A stretch of 64,000 nt of DNA from Chitinophagaceae bacterium BSSC1 (GTDB lineage: Bacteria > Bacteroidota > Bacteroidia > Chitinophagales > Chitinophagaceae). Position numbers and translations under genes: made by a program. Within the stretch, counting starts at the first letter, position 1. Each line of letters opens with the position of its first letter. Under the pieces are notes generated by a model. That model was not told where the DNA came from. It worked only from the letters and a program-made list of their open reading frames with translations, and did no database searches. The stretch spans positions 124,001-188,000 of the forward strand of contig NKJC01000001.1 of the NCBI GenBank assembly GCA_002256435.1, in the 5' to 3' direction. Below are positions 7,937-17,417 of this stretch, piece by piece.

Positions 7937-8959
7937 CTAAAACTTCACAGAAGGGCATTTTACCCCAGAACTACTGTTTAAGAAGATGCCAGATTTGACA
8001 ATACTCAATTCATAAGCACCCCTGGTTCCATTGAGGTTGCCCAGGGTAGAAATAGTAGCATCATAGTTAATGGTAAACTTTAGGTCATTTACCTGATAGC
8101 CCAACATGGGTATAATAGCATCGTGGTTACGATAGTACAAACCAACAATTAGTTGCTGATAACCATCACCACTCAAATTTCTATTGGCATTAAAACCAAT
8201 TAGCGTTTCCCAACTACCACCCATCTTACTCACGTAGACATTGGGGTTTACAATCCAGAGATCCTGCAATTTGATTCCTGCATTCAAAAAAGCTGTATAA
8301 CGCCTATTGAGTTGGTTATTGGAAACAGAAGCATCAAAAAAACTTTCTTTTGGCGTATTAATATGACCAATACTCACACCCGCATTTACATACACATTGT
8401 CTGAGGGGAAATAGGCATAATTCAAACCCACTTGCATATCTAGATAACCTGTTTGGCTGTAAGCAAAGGGTTCATTGCTGGGTATGGTTACATCAAAGAA
8501 TTGACCATTCCATTGGTTGTCAAAACTAAGTTTGCTAATGTCTACACGCTTAGATACATAGCCCAAGGAAAACCCTCCACTCAACAAAGAATTGTAACCA
8601 ATCATTTGATGATAGGCAACGGAAGCATAAGCCCCAGTAGAACTAAGGTTTCCAGAACCAGCAACGTCTTTGATAATAGAGCCACCTAATCCCATCCAAC
8701 CATTTTCAAAACGGTTGCCAAAAGCTTTTACATCGCCCCAAATACCCATGGTTTTATAAGGCGTGCCCACATTGGCCCACTGGTTTCTGTAATTGCCTCC
8801 TATTCTATAATCATAGTCAGGATTAAAACCAGTGTTAGCTGGATTAACCAAAAGTGGTGCATTAAAGTACTGAGAATAATGCAGGTCTTGAGCTTGCGAA
8901 CTCAGGCTCATCAACAACATTAACAGTACAACAATATGTTTGAATCTTTCCTTCATCAT
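7937..8959 (-). CDS. PorP/SprF family type IX secretion outer-membrane protein
   Basis: A 340-residue protein with a signal peptide ending in SSQAQ, followed by the family's opening DLHYSQYFNAPLLVNPANTG and the GNYRNQW motif. The rest is alternating beta-strand sequence of a barrel. In the Bacteroidota these proteins work with the T9SS, and a copy is commonly encoded beside a large adhesin that it helps to export or attach (SprF for SprB). That matches its neighbour here: its start lies 4 nt after the stop of the 1233-residue adhesin gene. The partnership is inferred from this arrangement. Confidence 0.9.
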   Translation of the reverse strand: MMKERFKHIVVLLMLLMSLSSQAQDLHYSQYFNAPLLVNPANTGFNPDYDYRIGGNYRNQWANVGTPYKTMGIWGDVKAFGNRFENGWMGLGGSIIKDVAGSGNLSSTGAYASVAYHQMIGYNSLLSGGFSLGYVSKRVDISKLSFDNQWNGQFFDVTIPSNEPFAYSQTGYLDMQVGLNYAYFPSDNVYVNAGVSIGHINTPKESFFDASVSNNQLNRRYTAFLNAGIKLQDLWIVNPNVYVSKMGGSWETLIGFNANRNLSGDGYQQLIVGLYYRNHDAIIPMLGYQVNDLKFTINYDATISTLGNLNGTRGAYELSIVKSGIFLNSSSGVKCPSVKF

Positions 8960-8963
8960 TTCA

Positions 8964-11900
8964 TTATCTCAATAAAGTAATATCTCCTTTTTTAACCAGC
9001 TTCTCTTTTGAACTAAAGACAATCTGTACCGTATAATGGTAAACGTCTTGCGCCAATATTCTTCCATTATAAGTTCCATCCCAACCTTCATTTGGATCAG
9101 CAGTTGCAAAAACCTGGTTACCCCAACGGTCATAGATTCTCCAAGTCATTTGTTCTATACCAAATCCACGAACAAAGATCTTGTCATTCTTACCATCGCC
9201 ATTGGGCGAGAAGGCATTGGGCACATCCATGATAGGATTAATGGTTACCGGAATAGATTGGCAAGTAGTATCTGAACAGCCTCCCGCATTAAATGCTACT
9301 AAACAAGCATTGTAGGTATTAGTAGCTGGATAGATATGTCTGATAGTAGTGTCTATTCTAGTAGTAATCACGGAGTCCCCGTCTCCAAACAACCATTTAT
9401 AACGCACTGCACCTATAGAACTATTGGTAAAACTTACCGCAGTATTGGGCTCCGTAGGTTGCGGAGAATAACTATAAAAAGCAGTGGGTTTATTACTCAC
9501 CGTAAGTGTAAATCTAGTGGTATCTGTTTTGTTACAAGTATTGGTATCATTGGCAATGAGCACTACTTGATAAGTACCCACAGTAGGATAAAAATGCGTT
9601 GGACTGGTTTGAGTAGAAGTGGCACCGTCACCAAAATCCCAAAGAAAATCTGTACCAGCTAATGAAGTGTTATTGAACAAAGCATTATAAGGTGCACAAC
9701 CTACAGCAGGTGTTGTAAACTGCGCTTTTACATTAGGTGAGATCCTAATCTGCAGCGTAACAGTATCAGAATAATTGCAATAATTGGTATCTATTAAAAC
9801 CAGTTTTACGTCATAGGTTCCGGCTGTTGTATAAGTATGTAAAACGGATTGTGTACCCGTTGTTTGCGTGGCACCGTCACCAAAAATCCATTGAAAAGAA
9901 TTGGCTTTAAATGGCTTTGCCGGAAGGGTTACCGGTGGGCTACTAGTATTGGTAAACAAATAAGTAAGTGATGCACATGGGGGTTGTTTAGCAGCTGTAA
10001 AACCAAGAATGGCTTCATCATTGCGCACGCGCAAATTCACATAAGAACTGTCTGCAATATTGCAGGAAGAAGAATCTACAGAAATAAGTTTTACCCTGTA
10101 AACACCAATATTATTAAACACGTGTGTGGTCTTTGGCACCCTGGTAGTATCTCTTTTAGAACCATCGTTATAATCCCAGATATACAATTGACCCATTGCT
10201 AAGGAATCTTCAAAATCTACAGAGAGTGGCACACAGCCAGAAGTATCTCTGGGTCTGCCTTTAATAGAAGCAACAAGGTCAGAACCAACTCCCGCTAAGT
10301 TAAACGCAATCTTAATGGCAGCAAGGTTACAACCTCCACCAGCAGCTGCATTCAGGGCATTGTTGTTTGGCCCCCAAACACCAGCCGATGTGGGGAATCT
10401 TGCACCACCACCACAGTTGGCACAAACAGATTGATAGATAATTCCATTGCGGTCAAAGCGGCTGGTACCACCATCTACGTGATCCGGATAAGCACCACCA
10501 TTTTGTCCATAGAAACTACCATATTTTAAACTGTTGGCATTCTTCTCAAGTACAATAAAATAAAAGTCACTGCCATCTGTGGTACCTAATACGGCATCGG
10601 GTGTAACTGTTAAACCCCTAGTACCCGCACTGGCAGGATAACTACCTTCAGTATTACCCAAACCACCCCAACCAGAAACATAAATATTTTCACAACGATC
10701 AATCAAAAATGCCGTAGGCGATATATTGGGTACAGAAGCATTGGTTCCAAAATTGGTGCTAAAAATCACCGTATTCATATCGGCATTAAACTTGGTAATA
10801 AACTGCTTTCCACCAGCTTGATTAAAGATGGCATTTTGCACAGGAATATTTCCTGTGGTGGTTCCCATAATATAGGGGAAGCTAAATTTATCAAATTGAA
10901 TCCCGTAGATGACATCAATGCCAGTTGTTCCAAAATAGGTTGTCTTTTTAAGCCCCCCATTGTTATCAAAAATGGCCACAAAGCCATCACAGATGCCACC
11001 CTGAAAACTAGATTGATACATACCAGATTTGTCTCCAAAAAAATCACTACTAGCCGTAGGTCCTGCAACATAGAGGTCACCATTATCTGGTTTTAAAGCC
11101 AAAACAAAAGCAGCGTCGTCTTCACCCCCACCTAGATAAGTAGAGAAGATAGGTGTAGCCAATGTGGGAGAAAATTTCATCACAACGCCATCCTGTGCCC
11201 TGCCATTTAAGGCGCTGCGTCCACCATTATTTTGTTGAGCAGCATTAAGCACTGGAAAATTCACAGACTGGGTGCAAGAAGACAAATAAATATTTCCGCC
11301 TTCATCCACTATTACTTCACTCCTACCATCATCTCCATAGTTTCTATCAATGGATTGACCAAAACCGGTACTGACAATTTTTGCTTTTACATTCACACCA
11401 TCGTCTGCATTACCACCAATGATTCTAGAGCCAATCAGTGCCGTACCATTGCTATTTAATTTGGTAAGCACAATATCTGTAGCACCACCACTTCCCATTC
11501 TTGCATAAGTTTCGGGATAATCTGAAGAAGTGGTTCTCCCTGCTATAACTAAGTTTCCTTGACCATCTACCACCATACTATGTGGTTGGTCACTTCCGGT
11601 TCTACCACCAATATAGGTTGCATAAATTCTATTAGCACCAGTGGGATCAAATTTGATAATTCCCATATCATAACCTGTTAGACCACCATTGGTAGCACCA
11701 CCACTAAAATTGGAATTATACGCACCATTGCTTACAGGGAATCCATCACCAAAAACTATCCCACCTGCATAAAAATTACCCTTGTTATCATAGGTAGCAG
11801 TAAAGCCCCAGTTACTAGCTGAACTTCCAGAGAAAGTTGAAAAGATCAAAGGATCAATCACCAGGGTCTGGTTCTTGTTAATCGGGTCAGCAATTTGAAA

Positions 11901-12665
11901 ACGAACAATATTTCCCTTTAGCTGAAACCCAGACGCAATGGGCTTTCTACCATCATTGGTTAATTGAAATGAAACGGGTTCTTGTTCAATAATATCTTTA
12001 ACCGATGTTTTAATTTGTAAATTTCTTCCAGACATTTTTAAGTCTGTAGCACCATCTACATACATGGCAATATTGGCGGGGTTGCCACCAGGATGCACAA
12101 TAAATTCATACTTGATTTGACCATTTGAAGAATAGTATCTAATGTCAATATTGTTGTAGAGATTTTTATAGGTAACAGCCGTAAAGACCTTGCAATTAGA
12201 CACCCATTTATTTGGGTCATTGCCAATAAAATAATTGTTGACTGTTTGGAGTGCTTTATCAGGAACTGCCTGCGGCGATGGATTGGCATTTAAGAAAGTT
12301 ACTTCATAAACATGACCACGCAATTGTTGTATACGTGCCCCATTAGCACCTGTGCCTCCACCAGCACCTCCATTGCCTCCTTCTAAACTTTGGTCAGACA
12401 AAGCCGTTTTTTGAATAGTGCTGGATGCAGTAGCATTGTGTTTGTGGCTATTAATGGCAGCCAAGTCATCTCCATTATAGACCAACATTCTATAACCACC
12501 ATCGGCCTTAATGGCAAAAGCGCCATCACCCATATCACCCTTGTATTTAATTTGCTTATTCCATTGTCCTTTGTTCTCAACAAATTCCAAATAAGTCTGG
12601 GCATGCAACTGCGTTATTGTTCCCAGTAGGAGCACCAAAACCCATATCCTTACAATTGCTTTCAA
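8964..12665 (-). CDS. Large T9SS cell-surface protein: DUF7948, beta-propeller repeats, PKD domains, gliding-motility C-terminal domain
   Basis: A 1233-residue exported protein. Domains in order: signal peptide ending LHAQT; an N-terminal domain opening FVENKGQWNKQIKYKG (about 25-265); SBBP-type repeats (DxxGNxYxxG, about 275-780); four PKD domains recognised by YIWDYNDG (about 827), WIFGDGATQ (925), FLWDFGDGATS (1010) and WLFGDGDS (1093); and the type B sorting domain from NAFSPNGDGKND (about 1153) to the end. Such proteins are secreted by the T9SS and displayed as adhesins. There is no in-frame ATG at the 5' end: the start is TTG 12665, or a CTG one codon earlier, after an in-frame stop. 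The ligand is unknown. Confidence 0.9.
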   Translation of the reverse strand: MKAIVRIWVLVLLLGTITQLHAQTYLEFVENKGQWNKQIKYKGDMGDGAFAIKADGGYRMLVYNGDDLAAINSHKHNATASSTIQKTALSDQSLEGGNGGAGGGTGANGARIQQLRGHVYEVTFLNANPSPQAVPDKALQTVNNYFIGNDPNKWVSNCKVFTAVTYKNLYNNIDIRYYSSNGQIKYEFIVHPGGNPANIAMYVDGATDLKMSGRNLQIKTSVKDIIEQEPVSFQLTNDGRKPIASGFQLKGNIVRFQIADPINKNQTLVIDPLIFSTFSGSSASNWGFTATYDNKGNFYAGGIVFGDGFPVSNGAYNSNFSGGATNGGLTGYDMGIIKFDPTGANRIYATYIGGRTGSDQPHSMVVDGQGNLVIAGRTTSSDYPETYARMGSGGATDIVLTKLNSNGTALIGSRIIGGNADDGVNVKAKIVSTGFGQSIDRNYGDDGRSEVIVDEGGNIYLSSCTQSVNFPVLNAAQQNNGGRSALNGRAQDGVVMKFSPTLATPIFSTYLGGGEDDAAFVLALKPDNGDLYVAGPTASSDFFGDKSGMYQSSFQGGICDGFVAIFDNNGGLKKTTYFGTTGIDVIYGIQFDKFSFPYIMGTTTGNIPVQNAIFNQAGGKQFITKFNADMNTVIFSTNFGTNASVPNISPTAFLIDRCENIYVSGWGGLGNTEGSYPASAGTRGLTVTPDAVLGTTDGSDFYFIVLEKNANSLKYGSFYGQNGGAYPDHVDGGTSRFDRNGIIYQSVCANCGGGARFPTSAGVWGPNNNALNAAAGGGCNLAAIKIAFNLAGVGSDLVASIKGRPRDTSGCVPLSVDFEDSLAMGQLYIWDYNDGSKRDTTRVPKTTHVFNNIGVYRVKLISVDSSSCNIADSSYVNLRVRNDEAILGFTAAKQPPCASLTYLFTNTSSPPVTLPAKPFKANSFQWIFGDGATQTTGTQSVLHTYTTAGTYDVKLVLIDTNYCNYSDTVTLQIRISPNVKAQFTTPAVGCAPYNALFNNTSLAGTDFLWDFGDGATSTQTSPTHFYPTVGTYQVVLIANDTNTCNKTDTTRFTLTVSNKPTAFYSYSPQPTEPNTAVSFTNSSIGAVRYKWLFGDGDSVITTRIDTTIRHIYPATNTYNACLVAFNAGGCSDTTCQSIPVTINPIMDVPNAFSPNGDGKNDKIFVRGFGIEQMTWRIYDRWGNQVFATADPNEGWDGTYNGRILAQDVYHYTVQIVFSSKEKLVKKGDITLLR

Positions 12666-12724
12666 CAGTTTTTATTTTAAGATACGTACTAATCCATCCC
12701 CGATGCTTATCAAACTGTTAAGAA

Positions 12725-14794
12725 TCAAGAAATCTTGCTCCAACCGTTTTTACCCTTCTGTGATTGAAGGTAATTTTTCAACTGCAAATTCTTTGCCAAT
12801 AACAGTTCGGGGTCATCTTCCACCAGCTTTTCAGCGGCTTGTCTTGCTTTTTCTAGTATGCCCTTATCATTAACAAGACTAGCCAGTTTAAAGTTCAGTG
12901 CTCCACTCTGCCGGGTACCCTCAATATCGCCAGGACCGCGTAATTCCAAGTCTTTCTCGGCAATCTTGAACCCGTCATTGGTGGCACACATTATCTTGAT
13001 ACGTTCTCTTGCTTCCTTGCTGGCCTTGACACTCGTTAATAATATGCAAAAACTTTTTTCAGAGCCCCTACCTACCCTTCCACGGAGCTGGTGTAACTGA
13101 CTCAAGCCAAATTTTTCGGAACTTTCAATGACCATTACAGAAGCATTTGGTACGTTCACACCCACTTCAATTACGGTGGTGCTAACCATGATCTGGGTAT
13201 CGCCACTAACAAAGCGCGCCATATTGGTCTCTTTCTGATCCGCCGGTTGACGACCATGTACCATACTAATCCGGTACTTGGGTTCTGGAAAGAAACTCTT
13301 GACTTGTTCATAGCCCTGCATCAAGTCTTCAAAACTGAGCTTCTCACTTTCTTCAATGAGTGGATAGATAAAATAAATCTGTCTACCTTTTACTAATTCT
13401 GTTTTTACAAAATCCATGACCGATGCCCTAGCTGTTTCAAAACGATGCACCGTAGTAATAGGAATCCTGCCGGGGGGCAGTTCATCCATCACGGAATAAT
13501 CCAAATCGCCGTAGGCCGTCATGGCCAAGGTTCTTGGAATGGGCGTAGCAGTCATGACAAGTACATGTGGTGGCAGTGTTGCTTTGGCCCAAAGTCTGGC
13601 CCTTTGCGCTACCCCAAAACGGTGTTGCTCATCAACTATGACTAATCCTAAATTTTTAAATTGCACCACGTCTTCAATCACCGCATGGGTACCCACCACA
13701 AAATGAATGGTATCATCCAAAAGCCCTTGCAGTATGCGTTTGCGCTCCTTGGTCTTAGTGCTTCCGGTGAGTAAGGCAATTTCAACAGGCATTTCTTTGA
13801 GCAGGTCACTCAGACCCTTATAGTGTTGTTGGGCCAAGATTTCTGTTGGCGCCATCATACAACTTTGATAGCCATTATCCGCAGCCAATAACATGCTCAG
13901 CAAAGCCACGATGGTCTTACCACTACCCACATCACCCTGGAGCAAGCGATTCATTTGTCTACCCCTAGCGGTATCGTTTCTAATTTCTTTTAAGACCCTT
14001 TTTTGTGCACCCGTTAATTCAAAGGGCAGGTACTTGGCATAGAATTCATTGAAGATCTCTCCCACTTTTTCAAATACCACGGCCCTGCTGGCGCGATGTC
14101 TTTGGAGTCTGGTCAAATTCAATCGCACTTGTGCAACAAAAAATTCTTCAAACTTTAATCGATACATGGCCGCTTCAAATCCCTTAGCAGATTTGGGATA
14201 ATGAATCTGACAATGGGCTTCATATCTGTCCATTAAGCGCAGCTCTTGCACAATGGGTGCTGGAATATACTCCATCAATTCATCTGGATGGAGTTGAGAG
14301 ATCAGGGTATAAGTGAGCTTGCCAATCTGCCTACCATTGAGTCCTCGAACCTTTAATTTTTCTGTGCTCGGATAGACTGGCTCCAAAAAAGCTTGGCCTT
14401 CCGCTTTGGCGGGAACAAAGGATTCAATCTCGGGGTGTACTATTTGGGGCTTGCCATTAAAAAATCCGGTTCGGCCAAAGACCAGGTACTTGGTACCCGG
14501 AACTAAGTTTTTCTGTACCCAGGTAATGCCCTGAAACCAGGCTAGTTCAAGGATTCCCGTATCGTCTTTTAGTTGGGCTACCAGCCTACGCCCCCTTTTT
14601 TCACCAATGGTGTCTAGGTACATCAGGGTTCCCACCACTTGAATAAACTCGGTTTCCGGGCGGATCTCTCCTATTTTGCCAATCTGGGTCTTATCTATAT
14701 GCCTATTGGGAAAATGGTTCAACAGGTCTCCAAATGTGAAGATTTCTAGCTCTTTTTTGAGCATATCGGCCCGCAAGGGCCCAACACCCTTCAA
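12725..14794 (-). CDS. recG: ATP-dependent DNA helicase RecG
   Basis: RecG remodels stalled replication forks and branched recombination intermediates. Of the 689 residues, the N-terminal wedge domain (about 60-180) is followed by helicase motifs: GDVGSGKT (Walker A), VIVDEQHRFGVAQR (a DExH variant), MTATPIPRTLAM, TTVIEVGVNVPNA and QLRGRVGRG. The start is unusual. TTG 14794 gives MKGVGPLRAD, but typical RecG-like sequence (SPIEYL) continues upstream in frame with no ATG before a stop at about 14861-14863. The real start may be ATA at 14818. It diverges from trpS across about 130 bp. Confidence 0.94.
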   Translation of the reverse strand: MKGVGPLRADMLKKELEIFTFGDLLNHFPNRHIDKTQIGKIGEIRPETEFIQVVGTLMYLDTIGEKRGRRLVAQLKDDTGILELAWFQGITWVQKNLVPGTKYLVFGRTGFFNGKPQIVHPEIESFVPAKAEGQAFLEPVYPSTEKLKVRGLNGRQIGKLTYTLISQLHPDELMEYIPAPIVQELRLMDRYEAHCQIHYPKSAKGFEAAMYRLKFEEFFVAQVRLNLTRLQRHRASRAVVFEKVGEIFNEFYAKYLPFELTGAQKRVLKEIRNDTARGRQMNRLLQGDVGSGKTIVALLSMLLAADNGYQSCMMAPTEILAQQHYKGLSDLLKEMPVEIALLTGSTKTKERKRILQGLLDDTIHFVVGTHAVIEDVVQFKNLGLVIVDEQHRFGVAQRARLWAKATLPPHVLVMTATPIPRTLAMTAYGDLDYSVMDELPPGRIPITTVHRFETARASVMDFVKTELVKGRQIYFIYPLIEESEKLSFEDLMQGYEQVKSFFPEPKYRISMVHGRQPADQKETNMARFVSGDTQIMVSTTVIEVGVNVPNASVMVIESSEKFGLSQLHQLRGRVGRGSEKSFCILLTSVKASKEARERIKIMCATNDGFKIAEKDLELRGPGDIEGTRQSGALNFKLASLVNDKGILEKARQAAEKLVEDDPELLLAKNLQLKNYLQSQKGKNGWSKIS

Positions 14795-14910
14795 GTATTC
14801 TATAGGCGACTGTAATATGTAATTGTTCTGACTGATACTGGAATTTCTACTACTGCAATGTTACAAAATGCACCGTTGCTTTCATCCATGAATCTTTTGC
14901 CCCCTTTGCT

Positions 14911-14918
14911 TATCTTCG
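14911..14918 (+). promoter_or_regulatory. -7 element TATCTTCG immediately before trpS
   Basis: TATCTTCG is followed by CCGC and then the trpS ATG. It matches TAnnTTTG with one change and has the same 4-nt distance to ATG as at 886, 27751 and 33859, predicting a leaderless mRNA. Confidence 0.5.
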
Positions 14919-14922
14919 CCGC

Positions 14923-15930
14923 ATGGCAAAAGAGGTTGTTTTAAGTGGAATCAGGCCTACGGGCTTTCTGCACCTGGGAAATTATTTTGGTGCCATGCGT
15001 AATTATGTGCGCATGCAAGACGAGTATAACTGTTATTTTTTTGTGGCCAACTGGCATAGTTTAACCACACACCCCGATACCCGCGAGCTACGCAATAGTG
15101 TGAACCGCGTAGTTGCAGAGAATATTGCATGCGGATTGGATCCTGAAAAAGTGGCTTTGTATATTCAAAGTGACCTGCCTGAGATTGCAGAATTGTATTT
15201 GTATTTGAATACCATGGCTTATAAAGGTGAGTTGGAAAAGACCACCACCTTCAAAGAGAAAGTGCGCTTGAGCCCAGACAATGTAAACGCGGGTCTGCTT
15301 ACTTATCCCGTGCTCATGGCGGCCGATATCTTAATCCATCGCGCGGTAAAAGTGCCCGTGGGTAAGGATCAGGAACAGCATTTAGAAATGGCCCGCAATT
15401 TTGCAGAGCGATTTAACCACCGCTATGGAGATGTTTTCCCATCGCCGCAGGCATTTAATTATGGCACTGAACTGGTAAAGATTTTAAGTCTTGATGGTAA
15501 CGGCAAGATGAGTAAGAGTGAGAACCAGATGAATACCATTTTCTTGGCCGATGAAGACGAACAGATTAGAAAAAAAATCATGAAGGCTAAGACCGATGGT
15601 GGCCCACTTGCACCCAACTCAATCAAGCCTGATTATATTGAAAACCTCTTCACCCTCATGAGTCAGGTTTCTACCCCAGACACGGTGCAAAAATTTGAAG
15701 ATGATTTCAACAATAGCTCAGAAGGCAATTGTATTATCCGCTATGGCGATTTAAAAAAGCAATTAGCGGCTGATATGGTGGAATTTGTAGCCCCCATTAG
15801 GGCAAAGGCAGCAGATCTACAAGCCAATCAGGATTTATTGAAGAAAATCACCCGTCAGGGGGCAGAAAAAGCACGTGCTAGTGGGGCTGAAACCCTTAGA
15901 CTGGTGCGTGAAGCCATAGGTATGAATTAA
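14923..15930 (+). CDS. trpS: Tryptophanyl-tRNA synthetase
   Basis: A 335-residue class I aminoacyl-tRNA synthetase charging tRNA-Trp. The start of the Rossmann fold is LSGIRPTGFLHLGNYFGA, containing the HIGH-type HLGN. The second signature is GKMSKSENQ at about residue 193. VPVGKDQEQHLEM is also typical of TrpRS. Length is normal. No Shine-Dalgarno is seen, and a -7-like element lies 4 nt before the ATG. It reads divergently from recG. Confidence 0.96.
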   Translation: MAKEVVLSGIRPTGFLHLGNYFGAMRNYVRMQDEYNCYFFVANWHSLTTHPDTRELRNSVNRVVAENIACGLDPEKVALYIQSDLPEIAELYLYLNTMAYKGELEKTTTFKEKVRLSPDNVNAGLLTYPVLMAADILIHRAVKVPVGKDQEQHLEMARNFAERFNHRYGDVFPSPQAFNYGTELVKILSLDGNGKMSKSENQMNTIFLADEDEQIRKKIMKAKTDGGPLAPNSIKPDYIENLFTLMSQVSTPDTVQKFEDDFNNSSEGNCIIRYGDLKKQLAADMVEFVAPIRAKAADLQANQDLLKKITRQGAEKARASGAETLRLVREAIGMN

Positions 15931-16009
15931 GTCCTTTATTTTAAAGGATTCCATTCAAAATCTTTTCATTAAGTTCGTTCACTTATTCCAATTTTGTATT
16001 TTCATTACC

Positions 16010-16645
16010 ATGGCAAAAGCTAAGAAACCAAAACACGTAGCGGTAGCAGGCAATATCGGGGCCGGCAAAACCACCCTGACCGAAATGTTGAGCAAGCATT
16101 ACCGCTGGATTCCCCAGTTTGAAGACGTAGATCATAATCCCTACCTGATGGATTTCTATGAAGACATGCCAAGGTGGAGTTTTAACCTGCAGATCTTCTT
16201 TTTGAATAGCAGGTTAGCCCAATTACTAGAAATACATCATGGTACTGAAACCGTGATTCAAGACCGTACCATTTTTGAAGATGCTAATATTTTTGCGCCC
16301 AACTTACACGAGATGGGTCTGATGAGCAAACGCGATTTTGACAACTATTTTCAATTTTTCCAGACCCTCAAAACCATGGTGCAACCACCGGATTTGTTGA
16401 TCTACCTCAAATGTTCTGTACCTACCTTGGTGTCTCAGATTCAGAAAAGAGGCCGTGAATACGAAGAGAATATTCGCTTGGATTATTTGAAAAGACTAAA
16501 CGAACACTATAACCGCTGGATTGATTCTTACAAAGAAGGTCCATTGTTGGTCATTGATTGCGATAAAAACAAATTTGCCGAGAACGAAGAACATTTTGGC
16601 GAAATCATTAGCAAAGTAGACAGTACTTTGTTTGGTTTGTTTTAA
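16010..16645 (+). CDS. Deoxynucleoside kinase
   Basis: A 211-residue kinase that phosphorylates deoxynucleosides in salvage, probably deoxyadenosine or deoxyguanosine. The P-loop GNIGAGKTTL is at about residues 14-23, and QDRTIFEDANIF carries the DRS-like motif with catalytic residues of the dNK/dGK family. RGREYEENI supplies the Arg-rich lid. The specificity cannot be fixed from sequence. A TATTTTCA element ends five bases before ATG, resembling the short-leader pattern of trpS; it lies about 80 nt after trpS and may have its own promoter. Confidence 0.88.
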   Translation: MAKAKKPKHVAVAGNIGAGKTTLTEMLSKHYRWIPQFEDVDHNPYLMDFYEDMPRWSFNLQIFFLNSRLAQLLEIHHGTETVIQDRTIFEDANIFAPNLHEMGLMSKRDFDNYFQFFQTLKTMVQPPDLLIYLKCSVPTLVSQIQKRGREYEENIRLDYLKRLNEHYNRWIDSYKEGPLLVIDCDKNKFAENEEHFGEIISKVDSTLFGLF

Positions 16646-16736
16646 TCAGAACATTATTTTTAGTTTACAAATAACGCCTCTGTTACATTTATTGGTGAGT
16701 CTGCCTGGAATGGCTTAATACTTCACAGTTTTTTTT

Positions 16737-16753
16737 GTCCCCGAAAACGGGAC
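16737..16753 (+). other. Short hairpin in the leader of the GNAT gene
   Basis: GTCCC and GGGAC pair around CGAAAAC, with a run of eight T before rather than after the stem, so it is not a terminator on the plus strand. It lies about 35 nt before the acetyltransferase start. The function is unknown. Confidence 0.35.
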
Positions 16754-16787
16754 TGTAAAGTCATTTCCTAAACTTTAATCAATTACC

Positions 16788-17309
16788 ATGTTTTATTTAG
16801 AATCTCAACGTCTGCGATTGATTCCGCTGACGAATGAAATGTTTAATTCCTGCTTAAAAGACAGAGCCGCTTTTGAAATTAGTCTTGGACTCATTCCTTC
16901 TCAAATGGAAGTAGAGGAATTTTTCAAAAAAGAATATGATGACGCTGTTGTCAATTTTTGGCTACCAAATTTAGCAGCCTTCCCTAATCAATACTTATGG
17001 ATTACCAATTGGGAGATTGTTTCTTTAGAACATAATACCATCATTGGCGGCATAGGCATGGCTGGGTTGAACCTAACAGATGGAGCCGCTACCACCGGTT
17101 ATATGATTGACAAAAAACACTGGAATAAAGGTTATGCTACTGAAGCATTAAACCTCATCTGCCAATGGGCTTTTACACATGAGCATGTGTTAAGTATTAA
17201 AGCCAGCACCCTTACAGATGGATATGCCTCACAAAAGGTATTACGCAAAGCTGGTTTTGTTCAAATTGGTGCAGATGAACAAGAAACCCATTTTCAAAAA
17301 ATGAAATAG
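16788..17309 (+). CDS. GNAT family N-acetyltransferase
   Basis: A 173-residue acetyltransferase of the RimJ/RimL-like type. The N-terminus LESQRLRLIPLT and the acetyl-CoA-binding stretch HWNKGYATEALNLICQWAF (about 112-130, with the Gly-rich Q/RxxGxG/A loop) are typical, as is the C-terminal ASQKVLRKAGFVQIG. The substrate is unknown and could be a small molecule or a protein N-terminus. It stands alone, with about 140 nt upstream that hold a small hairpin. Confidence 0.85.
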   Translation: MFYLESQRLRLIPLTNEMFNSCLKDRAAFEISLGLIPSQMEVEEFFKKEYDDAVVNFWLPNLAAFPNQYLWITNWEIVSLEHNTIIGGIGMAGLNLTDGAATTGYMIDKKHWNKGYATEALNLICQWAFTHEHVLSIKASTLTDGYASQKVLRKAGFVQIGADEQETHFQKMK

Positions 17310-17417
17310 TCTGATTCCCCTCTTAGATTCAAATAAGAAGGGAATTTTATTTCTGTGCAACTATTAACAAAACCCATTGATTCCAGCAATAAATCCTTTA
17401 TTTGTAAAAATGCTGCT

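Noticed and set aside
10775..11083. 102-codon frame inside the adhesin gene
   Set aside because: Shadow of the real coding frame; composition explained by codon bias of the adhesin.
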